Source: Pseudarthrobacter oxydans (GTDB lineage: Bacteria; Actinomycetota; Actinomycetes; Actinomycetales; Micrococcaceae). Taken from it: a stretch of DNA of 64,000 nucleotides. The position numbers were made by a program, and so were the translations under genes. Location of the stretch: the NCBI RefSeq assembly GCF_034258515.1, contig NZ_CP139438.1:1984001-2048000 (forward strand), given 5' to 3'. Shown in pieces: positions 16,825 to 26,123 of the stretch; the stretch's first letter is position 1, and every line of letters starts with the position of its first letter. The notes under the pieces are model-generated. The model searched no databases. It worked only from the letters and a program-made list of their open reading frames with translations, and had not been told where the DNA came from.

Positions 16825-17812
16825 CCTGAGTATTGACGTTGTCGCGAAAGCCGCCGGTGTCCACCGGTCCACCGTCTCCCGGGCATTCTCCCGCCCGGAA
16901 GCTGTGAAAAGCGAAACACGCGAGCACATCCTCCGGGTCGCCGAGGGGCTGGGCTACACGATGAGTCCACTCGCCCAGGCGCTTCGACGAAAAACCAGCA
17001 CCTTCATCCCGCTGATCGTCCCTGACATCACCAACCCGTTCTTTGCAGAACTTGCCAAGACGATGACGCAGGCGGCGGACGAGCGCGGCTACCAGCTGCT
17101 GCTCTGCGTAACCAATGGTGACCCTGCCAAAACTGAGGGTTACTTCACCGCCATGCAGGCCATGTATGCCCCGTTCGGGATTGTCGCGCCCTCCACCAAG
17201 GTCGATACCGAGGCCTTGAAACGCTTCGACTTCGGACACAAGGTGGTCGTGATCGACCGGGTGGAAGGCGACGATGCGGTCCCAACGGTCACCGTCGACA
17301 GCCGCCGCGGAATCATGCTCGCCCTGGACCATCTGCATTCACTGGGGCACACCTCGATCGGCTACGTCTCCGGTATCGCCGGTACACACACCGCCCAGGA
17401 CCGGATAGAGGCGTACCTGGAGCTGTCAGCGGAGAGCGGCAGCACGCCCGTCGTTTTGGACAGTGGATCGGACTTGGATGCTGGCACGCGTGGGGCAGAG
17501 CATTTCCTCGAAATGGACAACCCGCCGACGGCGATCATCGCGGCCAATGACATGGTGGCCTTTGCGGTCATCTCGGCCCTCGGCAAGAGCGGCGTGCGTG
17601 TTCCGGAGGACGTGTCGGTCATCGGTTTCGATGGTCTGGCCCTAGGAGCCCGGTTCAACCCTCCTCTGACAACGGTGCGGCAGCCGATCGCCGACATGGG
17701 CCACATCGCCATCGAACTGGCTGAGAAGCAGAATATCGACGGCTCCGTGGGCCACATCGTCCTCGAGCCTGAGCTTCTGGTCCGTGGCTCCACCTCGGGA
17801 CCGCGCGCATGA
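16817..17812 (+). CDS. LacI-family regulator of the catabolic cluster
   Basis: 331 residues. Helix-turn-helix IDVVAKAAGVHRSTVSRAFSRPE, hinge helix, periplasmic-binding-type effector domain (PDITNPFFAELAKTM, VIGFDG). The ATG lies 8 bases inside the end of the preceding dehydrogenase gene after GGAGGAAAAG. It probably binds the GCAACCGATCTCA boxes; their ACCGAT core resembles half of a LacI-type site with its central CG. The inducer would be an intermediate of the pathway. Confidence 0.9.
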   Translation: MPDLSIDVVAKAAGVHRSTVSRAFSRPEAVKSETREHILRVAEGLGYTMSPLAQALRRKTSTFIPLIVPDITNPFFAELAKTMTQAADERGYQLLLCVTNGDPAKTEGYFTAMQAMYAPFGIVAPSTKVDTEALKRFDFGHKVVVIDRVEGDDAVPTVTVDSRRGIMLALDHLHSLGHTSIGYVSGIAGTHTAQDRIEAYLELSAESGSTPVVLDSGSDLDAGTRGAEHFLEMDNPPTAIIAANDMVAFAVISALGKSGVRVPEDVSVIGFDGLALGARFNPPLTTVRQPIADMGHIAIELAEKQNIDGSVGHIVLEPELLVRGSTSGPRA

Positions 17813-18393
17813 CCGCGCAAATGGATGGCGCCCCGGCAGAAACACTGCGGCGGCTGCCGGGGCTCCAGCACACGGACCACGTCGGCCTGACCGTCCCCAA
17901 CCTTGAGGAAGGTATCCGGTTCTTCGTCGACGTGCTCGGGGCCGAGGAACTGTACCGCTCAGAGCGGGGTCCCGACGAAGAATTCATGCCCACAAACTTT
18001 GACGTCCCGGCAGACGCGAAACTCACGCTGGCCATGCTGCGACTGCCCCCGAACCTCAATATTGAACTCTTCGAATGGAGCAGTGCTGAGCGGCGCGAAA
18101 CCCCGCCGCGGCATTGTGATGCCGGCGGACACCACCTGTGCTTCGTCGTGGGCGACGTCGATGAAGCGCTCGCCGTGCTCCGGGAAATACCTGGGGTACG
18201 GGTGCTCGGTGAGCGCAAAGAAGTCGCAGGCGACAGCCCGCGCGTAGCCGGCAACCGCTGGACTTACTTCCTTACCCCCTGGGGCCTGCTGATGGAGATC
18301 GTCGACCGGTCCCGCGTCGCAGCCCCACCGAGGCTGGTCGGTCCCGCGGACTGGGCAGCGGCTCCAAACACTTCCAGAAAGGACACTCAATGA
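17809..18393 (+). CDS. VOC (glyoxalase/dioxygenase-fold) family protein
   Basis: 194 residues. Two beta-alpha-beta-beta-beta modules, with TDHVGLTVPNLEEGIRFFVDVLGAEE at about 20-46 and GGHHLCFVVGDVDEALAVL at about 103-121. Metal-ligand candidates are His25, Glu84 and His106. The start overlaps the LacI stop (ATGA). VOC enzymes cover isomerases, dioxygenases and glyoxalases. In this sugar context an epimerase or ring-opening role is possible but not proven. Confidence 0.82.
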   Translation: MTAQMDGAPAETLRRLPGLQHTDHVGLTVPNLEEGIRFFVDVLGAEELYRSERGPDEEFMPTNFDVPADAKLTLAMLRLPPNLNIELFEWSSAERRETPPRHCDAGGHHLCFVVGDVDEALAVLREIPGVRVLGERKEVAGDSPRVAGNRWTYFLTPWGLLMEIVDRSRVAAPPRLVGPADWAAAPNTSRKDTQ

Positions 18394-19295
18394 TGCGGCT
18401 TGCAGGTCACACCCTCGGAACCCCGGACCACACGGTTCCCCAGGCACTGGCGCTCTTCAAAGCTGCCGGCCTCGACGCCGCGGAGGTTATCTACCAAGAC
18501 GACTACCTGTCAGGGCTGCCTCTGGGAGATCGGCGCGCCGCGATGGAGGCATTGAAGGCTTCCGATAGTGAAGGCGTGCCGATCGTAGGCCTGACGCCAT
18601 ACACGACAGCCATCAACTCCCTTGAGGACGTGGAGTGGCGCGGCGCGGTCGATGAATTTCGGGGTGCCATTGAAACCGCGCATATGGTCGGGGCCGATCG
18701 GGTCCGTGTCTACGCCGGGTCCTGGCATGCCGGGGACTCCGACCTTGCCCGGCGGTGGGCAAAGCTCGTGCATGCGTTGCAGACCCTTGCGCCTGAAGCT
18801 GAACAGGCAGGCGTACGGCTGTGCGTTGAGAACCACTTCGGCACAATGACCCAGTCCGCGGCCGAAACCGCAGCCCTGGTCCGCGAAGTCGCGCACCCGG
18901 CCATCCGCGTTCTGTACGATCAGGCGAACCTGACGTTCACCCACGACGAAAAGTTCGAGCAGGCCCTCGCCGTCCAGGGCGACTTGATCGGCCACGTGCA
19001 CGTGAAGGACCTTGTCTTCACCGATCCCAACGCAGCATTCCGCGCAACCGAAACAGCGCGTGTCAACGCTTCCGAGCGGGCCGTACGGTCCCGCGTCGTA
19101 GGAAGCGGCGTCGTTCCCTGGCCCCAAATCCTCTCCGGGCTGGTGCAGCACGGCTACAACGACGTGCTCAGCATCGAACTTGAATACCGCTGGCACCGGC
19201 AAGACCTTCCCAAGCCCGAGGACGGATTCAGGGAATCAGCCGACGTCCTGCGCGCCATGCTCTCCGATCCCGCCCATGTAAGGAACGCCCGATGA
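18390..19295 (+). CDS. Sugar phosphate isomerase/epimerase-type TIM-barrel protein
   Basis: 301 residues of the AP-endonuclease-2 superfamily. Metal-site segments are VCVENHFG (Glu), LYDQANL (Asp), GHVHVKD (His) and SIELEYRW (Glu), the usual four-ligand set of IolE/IolI/xylose-isomerase-like enzymes. It overlaps its neighbours by 4 bases on both sides. It likely isomerises or dehydrates a keto-sugar made by the Gfo/Idh dehydrogenases. Confidence 0.87.
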   Translation: MMRLAGHTLGTPDHTVPQALALFKAAGLDAAEVIYQDDYLSGLPLGDRRAAMEALKASDSEGVPIVGLTPYTTAINSLEDVEWRGAVDEFRGAIETAHMVGADRVRVYAGSWHAGDSDLARRWAKLVHALQTLAPEAEQAGVRLCVENHFGTMTQSAAETAALVREVAHPAIRVLYDQANLTFTHDEKFEQALAVQGDLIGHVHVKDLVFTDPNAAFRATETARVNASERAVRSRVVGSGVVPWPQILSGLVQHGYNDVLSIELEYRWHRQDLPKPEDGFRESADVLRAMLSDPAHVRNAR

Positions 19296-20287
19296 ACACC
19301 AACCGCCTCCGCGTCGGCGTCATCGGCGCCGGAAACATCGCCACCATTGCCCAATTGCCCACACTCGTACAGCGGCATGACGTTGAGCTTGCCGCCCTGG
19401 TATCACGCCGTGAGGATCCGAGCAGCCTGGTCCGACGCTGGGGCTTCGACTCCGCCTACAAGTCGGTCGAGGACATGCTGGACTCACAGGATCTGGACGC
19501 AGTGTTCGTCCTCACACCCCGGTCCGAACACGCACACGCGGTCCAACTGTGCCTGAACCGCGACGTCGACGTGTTCTGCGAAAAGCCTCTGGCCCCGGCA
19601 ACCGAGGAGGCAGAACGTCTGGCAGACCTCGCCGACGAGCGCGGCCGCATCCTGATGGTCGACTTCAACCGCCGCTATGCCCCCGTTTACACCGCCGGCC
19701 GGGAGCTGTTTGGCACGAAGGGCGCTACCTTCTGCGTGGCCCAGAAGAACCGCCCCGGATCGGAATACCGCGCAACCTTCGAGAACGCCATCCACATGGT
19801 CGATCTGCTCCGCTGGTACTGCGGTGGCGAACCTGTTGACGTGGCGGCGCACGCAGCGGGCGACGACCCGTGGGAGGAAGACGGCGTCGCGGCCATGATC
19901 CGCTTCAGCACCGGCAACACCGGAGTGCTCATGGCAGCCCGGACAGCCGGTGCCTGGAGCGAAAAACTCGATGCCTACGGCGACGGCAAGACCGTAGAAG
20001 TGAGGGCCCCGGAAACCGTCTCGACCACTGTCCAGGGAGTCACCACATCACGCGAGCTCAGCGCCGAGGCGTACGGCTGGGCAACGGCCACCGACACGCT
20101 CGGATTCTCCGCCGCCGTCCATCACTTCCTGGACCGCGTCGCCGACAGGGCCCAGCCACTGACCTCCGGCCGGGAAGCTGTCCATACCCAGAGGCTGCTT
20201 GACCAAGTCCTCGCCGCCTCGGGACTGCCCACAGAAGAACAAGCAGGCCGGGAATGGGCCAGCCACGCCACCAGCGGCAACAGCTAG
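19292..20287 (+). CDS. Gfo/Idh/MocA-family oxidoreductase (second)
   Basis: 331 residues with a clean dinucleotide loop VGVIGAGNIATIAQLP, the EKPLAPATEEAE lysine motif and the later FENAIHMVDLLRWY histidine segment. It overlaps the isomerase gene by 4 bases. With the first dehydrogenase and the isomerase it forms an oxidation-isomerisation-oxidation set typical of inositol-like or uronate-like pathways. Confidence 0.9.
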   Translation: MNTNRLRVGVIGAGNIATIAQLPTLVQRHDVELAALVSRREDPSSLVRRWGFDSAYKSVEDMLDSQDLDAVFVLTPRSEHAHAVQLCLNRDVDVFCEKPLAPATEEAERLADLADERGRILMVDFNRRYAPVYTAGRELFGTKGATFCVAQKNRPGSEYRATFENAIHMVDLLRWYCGGEPVDVAAHAAGDDPWEEDGVAAMIRFSTGNTGVLMAARTAGAWSEKLDAYGDGKTVEVRAPETVSTTVQGVTTSRELSAEAYGWATATDTLGFSAAVHHFLDRVADRAQPLTSGREAVHTQRLLDQVLAASGLPTEEQAGREWASHATSGNS

Positions 20288-20444
20288 GCAGCACGGGCAC
20301 CTGCGCCATTCTGGACCGGGGTCGGCAGAGAACCTGGGCTTCAACAGTGCGGCAGCAGGTCAGGGCGCGGAGCGGCGCTCACTGAAGCAGCCGCGCCCGG
20401 AGCGGGGACACCCTTTGAAACACCTCAACTAAGGAGCTGGAAAG

Positions 20445-20507
20445 ATGAAACGAGCAGCCCACCAGCCAGTCGCTGGGCAGCAACGGACAAGCGGAGTTAT
20501 CAGATGA
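20445..20507 (+). CDS. 20-residue leader peptide preceding the SDR gene
   Basis: ATG at 20445 has the best ribosome site of this operon (AAGGAGCTGGAAAG) and encodes a basic, Gln-rich peptide (MKRAAHQPVAGQ...). Its TGA (20505-20507) overlaps the ATG of the SDR gene (20504). It may be a translational coupler giving the SDR gene its own ribosome loading, or a regulatory leader. It is too short for homology. Confidence 0.5.
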   Translation: MKRAAHQPVAGQQRTSGVIR

Positions 20508-21253
20508 GCCTTAAAGACCAAGTCGTTCTGGTAACCGGATCAAGCGGCGGAATCGGCGACGCAGTCGTCGACGCCCTCACAGCCGAAGGGGCCATCGTCA
20601 TAGGTGCCGACCGCGGCGCGAAGGAGGGCCAAGAACTAGCCGGCTTCTTCACGCTCGACATCACCTCCGAAGAACAATGCGCCACCGTCGTCCGTGATGT
20701 CACAACCAGGTACGGGCGCATCGACGCGCTTGTCCATGCAGCTGGAGTCCTGGGTGCCACGCCGGACATCATGAAAACAACGACCGAAGAATTCGACTCC
20801 ATCATGCGGATCAACGGTTCGGGCACCTTCTCCATGGTCCGGGAAACCGCGCAATCAATGATTGGGACCGGAACTGCCGGCGCGATCGTGATCCTCTCCT
20901 CCGTTGCAGCCAAAGAGGCCCGACTCAACTATCTGCCGTACAACGCAAGCAAACTCGCAGTGCTCCACATCATGTGGTCCTTCGCCGAGCTGCTCGGCCC
21001 CAACGGCATCTCGGTCAACGCCATCGCGCCGGGCCCGGTAAACACTCCCATGTGGGCACAATTCGCGAAGGACTCGGGCCCGGATGCAGCCGCCAACCGG
21101 GCCAAGCGCGCCGCCCAGCTTCCCATGCGCCGGTTCGCCGAACCCGACGAAGTCGCCCGCGCCATCCTTTTCCTCGCCGACCCGGACAACCGCTACATCA
21201 CCGGCGTATCCCTCGATGTGGCAGGCGGAGCACACTTGGGAATGGGAACCTAA
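20504..21253 (+). CDS. Short-chain dehydrogenase/reductase (SDR)
   Basis: 249 residues, classical SDR. TGSSGGIG cofactor loop at residues 11-18, the catalytic Ser in ILSSVA, the YNASK tyrosine/lysine pair and PGPVNTPMW after the active site. NAD(P)-dependent oxidoreductase of a sugar or alcohol. It follows the regulon after a 216-base gap and is coupled to a small leader frame, so it may be its last enzyme. Confidence 0.9.
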   Translation: MSLKDQVVLVTGSSGGIGDAVVDALTAEGAIVIGADRGAKEGQELAGFFTLDITSEEQCATVVRDVTTRYGRIDALVHAAGVLGATPDIMKTTTEEFDSIMRINGSGTFSMVRETAQSMIGTGTAGAIVILSSVAAKEARLNYLPYNASKLAVLHIMWSFAELLGPNGISVNAIAPGPVNTPMWAQFAKDSGPDAAANRAKRAAQLPMRRFAEPDEVARAILFLADPDNRYITGVSLDVAGGAHLGMGT

Positions 21254-21442
21254 TCCAGGAATCCACCGAAGGACGATGCAGGGCTCCAGGCTGGCTTTGC
21301 CTGGCGCAGGAACTGGTAGCGTCTCCCTGCTAATCCCGGAGACCTGAGTGAAGCAACCTTTGATACTCCGTTGCGTGCTTTCTGGACGAACCTCGGTGCC
21401 GGTTCCCGCCCGTTGTTAGCGCCGCGCTGTTTTGCAGATGCG

Positions 21443-21841
21443 ATGTCGCCCAAGGACCCCCGCGCTCTTCTCGACCTGATTTACGAACGGACCAAAGGCG
21501 CCGGCAAGACCCCCGACAGTGAAGCCTTCGTGACCATTGCGGACGGCCTGCGGACCGGTGCCGTTCCAGCCGAACTTCGCGCCGCCCTCTACAAGGTCGC
21601 CGCCCTCATTCCAGGTGTCACACTCAGTGACCGGCAAGCAACCATTGACGGCAGGACGGGCACCGCTATCGGCATTCCATCACCTGATGGTGCGGCAAGG
21701 ACCGACATCATCATCGACCCGGATTCGGGTCTGGTCATCGGCGAACAAAATGTTCTCCTGAAGGACTACCCAGGCTCTCCTGCTGGCACCGTCACCGGCT
21801 GGACCTCGGTACGCACATCCGTGGTGGACTCCGCGCCCTAG
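21443..21841 (+). pseudogene. C-terminal part of a CU044_5270-like protein
   Basis: The open frame has SPKDPRALLDLIYERTKGAGKTPDSEAFVTIADGLR and PAELRAALYKVAALIPGVTLSD, the conserved C-terminal domain of CU044_5270-family secreted or anchored proteins. The N-terminal cytoplasmic part and membrane helix of that family are missing. No good start codon precedes it (frame open to 21371). Probably a truncated remnant. Confidence 0.55.
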
Positions 21842-21862
21842 CGAACTGGGCGCATGAACACC

Positions 21863-21904
21863 CCGGAACGGTCGGTCATCATTGGGGGTGACCGGCCGTT
21901 CCGG
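21863..21904 (+). terminator. Hairpin after the CU044_5270-like fragment
   Basis: CCGGAACGG-TCGGTCA and TGACCG-GCCGTTCCGG pair across a short loop 22 bases after the stop codon. No poly-U tract. Confidence 0.6.
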
Positions 21905-22257
21905 CATCTCCTCGGCTCTTCATTGCGTCTAATGCATCAGAGTACGCACTAAAAGGCCACGCTCAGATCGCGTTCCGGTGAAGGATCCTTTACCCGGCTC
22001 CCCACGTGGGGAAGCCGGGTGCTAGGACTCATTGAGGAGTGGTCGTCCCGTCTTAGTAGTAAAGGAACGGTTTCTGAGACAGCCTAAGCGGCCTTGGCCG
22101 GAAGGACGGTTCCTTTGATATGTGGAGTTTCCCGATAAATGGCGGCGTTTTGTGATCCCTCTTGTCGCACCATTGCGCGCCGGCTCTCTTGAATCTCTAG
22201 GGATTCGAGGCGCAGAGGTTTCGAGACAGATCCTTAGTGTGCTGCAAACCTCAGGCG
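21905..22257. other. Gene-free stretch with a second hairpin and an inverted repeat
   Basis: A strong hairpin ACCCGGCT-CCCCACGTGGGG-AAGCCGGGT lies at 21992-22020. AAAGGAACGGT (22061-22071) and its near inverse at 22104-22115 could be a decayed insertion-sequence end. No gene supported. Confidence 0.45.
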
Positions 22258-22668
22258 TTATCCCATGTTGGGAAGATGAACTGTTGCCTCGATCTGCACC
22301 TTCGCACCCAGCGGCAAACCAGCCGCTTGGACGGTGGTCCTGGCCGGAAACGGTGGGGTCAGTCGTTGGGCATAGACGGTATTGATGGCGTCGAAATCCT
22401 GGTAGTCAGTGAGGTAGATCGTCATGCGGATAATGTGGCTCATCCCCAGTCCCAGTTCATTGAGCAGCGACTCCAGATTGGCCAGCATTGCTGCGCATTG
22501 TTCGGTGACGTCACTGGAGACCAAGGCACCGCTTGAAGGGTCTTGGCCGATGATGCCCGCCGTGTAGCCGGTGTCTCCATGCCGTACGAAGTGCGAGAAC
22601 GGCGCAGTGGACTGATATAGCTGGCTGCTGAAGTGGTGACTGATCGCTGTATCAGACTGCCTGATCAA
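22258..22668 (-). CDS. RidA (YjgF/UK114) family protein
   Basis: About 136 residues. The start is probably TTG at 22668, because GAAGGAG lies 5 bases upstream; another TTG at 22689 is possible. The family's GYTAGIIGQDPSSGALV, EQCAAMLANLESLL and the terminal PLGAKVQIEATVHLP with its imine-binding Arg region are present. RidA proteins hydrolyse reactive enamines and imines. The gene overlaps the end of the regulator gene upstream. Confidence 0.85.
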   Translation of the reverse strand: MIRQSDTAISHHFSSQLYQSTAPFSHFVRHGDTGYTAGIIGQDPSSGALVSSDVTEQCAAMLANLESLLNELGLGMSHIIRMTIYLTDYQDFDAINTVYAQRLTPPFPARTTVQAAGLPLGAKVQIEATVHLPNMG

Positions 22669-23536
22669 AATGCGCTCCTTCCCGCGCAAGGGTCAGGGAC
22701 GGCCGCTGGAGGCGGGCCAGGGCTGTGGCAGTTTCGCTTCCCGGTTCTGCGGTGTAGGTGAGGACGCGGTGGCCGGAATCGTCCGGCATGGTCAGGACCT
22801 CGAACCCCAGCTCCAGTGATCCGATCTGGGGGTGGTTGAGTGTCTTGTGTCCCGACATGCAGTTCTCCACGGGGTGTTCGGCCCACATGTTCGCGAAATC
22901 CGGGCTTTTGAGGGTCAGTTCTCCAACGAGGGCAGCCAGCTCGGTGTCATCGGCGAACCGTCCGGAGAGCAGCCGCAGGGATGCCACCGCACGCCCGGCT
23001 TCGGTGCGCCAGTGCGGGTACAGGCTGCGTGTGGCCTCGTCGAGGAAGAGCATCCGGGTCATGTTCGGGCGTTCAGATGGCGTGTCCGGGGCGTCGAAGC
23101 CCAGGTGGGAGGCGACCAGCCGGTGTCCGGCCCGGTTCCAGGCCAGGACTTCAGTGCGCTTGCCCAGCACCACCGACGGGACATTGCCCATGGACTCAAC
23201 CAGGCGCTTAGTTCCGGGCCGGACGCGATCCGGCCTGCTCCGCGTGGTCTTGGCTGTGCGGCGCTTGGCCCCGGACAGATCCACAAGGTGTTTCCGTTCG
23301 ACCTCCGTCATAGCCAGGGCGCGGGCCAGCGAGTCGATGACAGCGTCGGAGGCGTTGACGTGCTGGCCCTGTTCCAGCCGGGCGTAGTACGTCACGCTCA
23401 TGCCCGCCAGCATGGCCACTTCTTCCCGGCGCAGCCCCGGCACCCGGCGCGTGCCGTAATCCATCAGGCCCACATCCGCCGGCGTCAGAGCCGCCCGGCG
23501 CTTGCGCAGGAAGTCGCCCATCGCTGATTCGTTCAT
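22652..23536 (-). CDS. Xre-type regulator with MmyB-like C-terminal domain
   Basis: 294 residues. The helix-turn-helix (GLRREEVAMLAGMSVTYYARLEQG) is followed by a ligand-binding domain (VLAWNRAGHRLVASHLGF, NMTRMLFLDE, HPQIGSLELGFEVLTMPDD) typical of actinobacterial MmyB-like regulators. ATG after CGGGGGAT. Divergent from an MFS exporter at 23680, which it most likely controls, and overlapping RidA. Confidence 0.9.
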   Translation of the reverse strand: MNESAMGDFLRKRRAALTPADVGLMDYGTRRVPGLRREEVAMLAGMSVTYYARLEQGQHVNASDAVIDSLARALAMTEVERKHLVDLSGAKRRTAKTTRSRPDRVRPGTKRLVESMGNVPSVVLGKRTEVLAWNRAGHRLVASHLGFDAPDTPSERPNMTRMLFLDEATRSLYPHWRTEAGRAVASLRLLSGRFADDTELAALVGELTLKSPDFANMWAEHPVENCMSGHKTLNHPQIGSLELGFEVLTMPDDSGHRVLTYTAEPGSETATALARLQRPSLTLAREGAHFDQAV

Positions 23537-23679
23537 ATCCCCCGAGTATTCACGATCAATCGAGAACCTGGGTAGCACTGCCCGTGCTACCCACAACACG
23601 GCGTAGCTGTTACTGCCGGCCGTCGGCAAGGTGGAGAGGAAAACCCGCTCACGCCCCCCACGGATTGGATACTCGCGCG

Positions 23680-25152
23680 ATGACAACCAAAGACACCACG
23701 CCCCTCCCTCAATTCACCGCACCACCGGAACCACCGATCCAAGACACCCCTGTCCGGATGACGGGGCGGCAACGGCTGATCATGGTCCTGCTGCTGACCG
23801 CGAGCTTCACCCTCGCAGTGGACTTCTCTATTCTCAATGTCGCCCTGCCGCGGATCGGGGCAGACGTGGGGTTCTCCCTGGAGCACCTGCAATGGATCGC
23901 CACGTCCTTCGCGCTGTGCGCCGCAGGGTTCACCCTGTTCTTCGGTCGGGTCGCTGACCTGTTCGGCCGCAAACGGCTCTTCATCGCCGGCATGGCCCTG
24001 CTCGGCATCGGATCACTGGTCGGCGGCCTCGCCACCGACCTCGGCCTCCTGCTCGCCGCCCGCGTCGCCCAGGGCCTCGCGACCGCAGCTGTCACGCCGG
24101 CTGCACTATCGCTGCTGACCACGTCCTTCCCGGAAGGCCCGCTGCGGGACAAGGCCCTGGGCCTGAATGGGTCACTGATGGCTGCCGGGTTCACCGCCGG
24201 TGCGATCCTCGGCGGGCTCCTGACTGATCTACTGTCGTGGCGGTGGGCGTTCTTCATCAACGTCCCCATCGCCGTCTTCGTCCTAGTGCTTGCAGCCAAG
24301 CTTCTCACCGAGTCGGCCCGCGGCAACAGAACGAAGCTCGACGTCCCTGGAGCGGTCACTGTGACACTGGCGCTGCTGCTGCTCGTCTTCGGCCTGACCA
24401 CTGCCGGCGAAAAGGGCTGGGCCAACAGCCTGGCCTGGGGACCCCTCGCCGGGGGCCTGTTCCTGTTCGTCGTGTTCTTCTTCATCGAGAAAAACACAGC
24501 ACACGCGCTGGTGCCCGTGGCCATCCTGCGGAGGAACAACATCGCCTGGGGCAACATCGCCGGAATCCTGGCGTTCGCGACTGAAACGTCCCTGGTGTTT
24601 GTCCTGACCCTCTACCTTCAACAGGTCCTCGGCTACACACCGCTCGGCGCCGGGCTGGCGTTCGCCGTCCTCGGGGTCGGCACCGTGGTGGGTGGCGTCA
24701 TCGCCCCGAAACTGATCGGCAAACTCGGCAACAAGAACACCATCATCACCGGCCTGACCATCCAGGCTGCAGCCACCGGCTCACTGCTCTTCATCAACAC
24801 CGACCAGGCTTCGCTAGTGATCGTGCTGATCGCCACGTTCGTCGGCGGCGTCGCGAACCTTGCAGCGATCGTCGGGTTCATGGTCACCGCCACCACCGGG
24901 CTCCCCGACACTGAACAGGGCCTCGCCACGGGGCTGACGACCATGAGCCAGCAGATCGGCATCACGATGGGCATCCCCGTCATGAGCACCATCATCGCCG
25001 CGTCCCTGCTCCAGCACGGTACCAGCGACGCCGCCCCGGGACGGGTCCTGAGCGCCCTGCTCCCGGCGATTGGCATCAATGCCGCCCTCTGCCTGGCAGC
25101 GGCCGTGATGGTTGCCCTGTTCCTCCGGAAGCCCGCACCCGTCACGGCTTAA
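23680..25152 (+). CDS. MFS drug exporter, DHA2 family (14 helices)
   Basis: 490 residues. Motif A-like GRVADLFGRKRLFI, motif C-like GGLLTDLLSWRWAFFINVPIA, and 14 hydrophobic segments typical of DHA2 (EmrB/QacA) proton antiporters. The first residues are polar and proline-rich. Divergent promoter shared with the Xre/MmyB regulator suggests induction by a small molecule. The substrate is unknown. Confidence 0.9.
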   Translation: MTTKDTTPLPQFTAPPEPPIQDTPVRMTGRQRLIMVLLLTASFTLAVDFSILNVALPRIGADVGFSLEHLQWIATSFALCAAGFTLFFGRVADLFGRKRLFIAGMALLGIGSLVGGLATDLGLLLAARVAQGLATAAVTPAALSLLTTSFPEGPLRDKALGLNGSLMAAGFTAGAILGGLLTDLLSWRWAFFINVPIAVFVLVLAAKLLTESARGNRTKLDVPGAVTVTLALLLLVFGLTTAGEKGWANSLAWGPLAGGLFLFVVFFFIEKNTAHALVPVAILRRNNIAWGNIAGILAFATETSLVFVLTLYLQQVLGYTPLGAGLAFAVLGVGTVVGGVIAPKLIGKLGNKNTIITGLTIQAAATGSLLFINTDQASLVIVLIATFVGGVANLAAIVGFMVTATTGLPDTEQGLATGLTTMSQQIGITMGIPVMSTIIAASLLQHGTSDAAPGRVLSALLPAIGINAALCLAAAVMVALFLRKPAPVTA

Positions 25153-25232
25153 ACCCCCATCCCGGCGTCCGGCTGGTTGAGGCTTTCGCCTGGCCGGCCG
25201 GGCACCACTACCCGGCAGAAAGAAGCGACACA

Positions 25233-25916
25233 ATGCCCCTAGGCTTGATAGCCCTCGCAGCCGGCGGATTCGGGATCGGGCTCACCGAATTCGTCATCCT
25301 CGGGCTCCTTCCCGAAGTCGCCTCTGACTTCAATGTCAGCATCCCGGTCGCGGGCTACCTCGTGTCCGTCTACGCGCTCAGCGTCGCCTTCGGCGGAATC
25401 TTCGTCACAGCGGTCGCGGCCGGACGGAATCCGAAAAATACCCTCGCCTTGCTCATGGTCTTGTTCATCACGGGGAACCTCATCTCGGCACTCTCCCCCG
25501 ACTACACCGTGATGCTCATCGGCCGGATCGTGGCCGCGCTGTGCCACGGGGCGTTCTTCGGGGTCGGGGCCGTGCTTGCAGCGAACCTCGTGGAACCGCA
25601 CCGGAAGGCCGCCGCGGTCTCCATTATGTTTGCCGGGCTCACTACCGCGAACGTCCTCGGCGTCCCGTTCGGTACCTTCCTCGGGCAGAACTTCGGCTGG
25701 CGGTCCACGTTCTGGGCCATTACCGGCATCGGGATCATCGCCCTGATCGGGATGCTCGCGTTCATCAGAACCCAGCCCGCCAACCAACCGGCTAATCTCC
25801 GGCTGGAGCTCAGTGCGTTCACCAACGTCCAGGTGTGGCTGTCCATCCTTGTCACCGTTTTTGGTTTCGTCTCGGAAAACAAAAGCTATTCAACACCCTG
25901 CCTCCGCTCTAAATAG
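25233..25916 (+). pseudogene. MFS transporter, DHA1-type, truncated after about half
   Basis: 227 residues against about 400 for the family. Helices 1-6 are normal (LAAGGFGIGLTEFVILGLLPEVA, RIVAALCHGAFFGVGAVLAANLV, GVPFGTFLGQNFGWRSTFW). The frame breaks off in helix 7 and ends with an unrelated tail (ENKSYSTPCLRSK). The junction near 25880 marks a deletion or insertion end. A good ribosome site (AGAAAGAAG) precedes the ATG. Confidence 0.85.
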
Positions 25917-26099
25917 CCCAGTTGGAGTGGCGTCTGGACAGGTGTCTTGATGTCTTGGAAAGTTGTCTCGCCGTGTCTTGTCTTAAATAGATGCCCGAGA
26001 GGGTTTTCTGAGGCACGATGCCTCCAGGCGAGGTCCGATCCGTATCGGCCACTGAGGTCCAAGGTCTGTCTACCCGACATGGCGTCCAGCAGCGACGTG

Positions 26100-26116
26100 G
26101 GTACCGGTTTGGTACC
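26100..26116. promoter_or_regulatory. Repeated GGTACC palindrome before the CopG/Doc pair
   Basis: GGTACC (26100-26105) and GGTACC (26111-26116) are self-palindromic hexamers 11 bp apart centre to centre, just upstream of the antitoxin start. Ribbon-helix-helix antitoxins bind short tandem palindromes, so this is a likely autoregulatory operator. Confidence 0.5.
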
Positions 26117-26123
26117 ATAGGGG

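Noticed and set aside
22061..22115. Intact insertion sequence near 22.1 kb
   Set aside because: An imperfect 11-bp inverted repeat exists, but there is no transposase gene and no second matching end at a useful distance.
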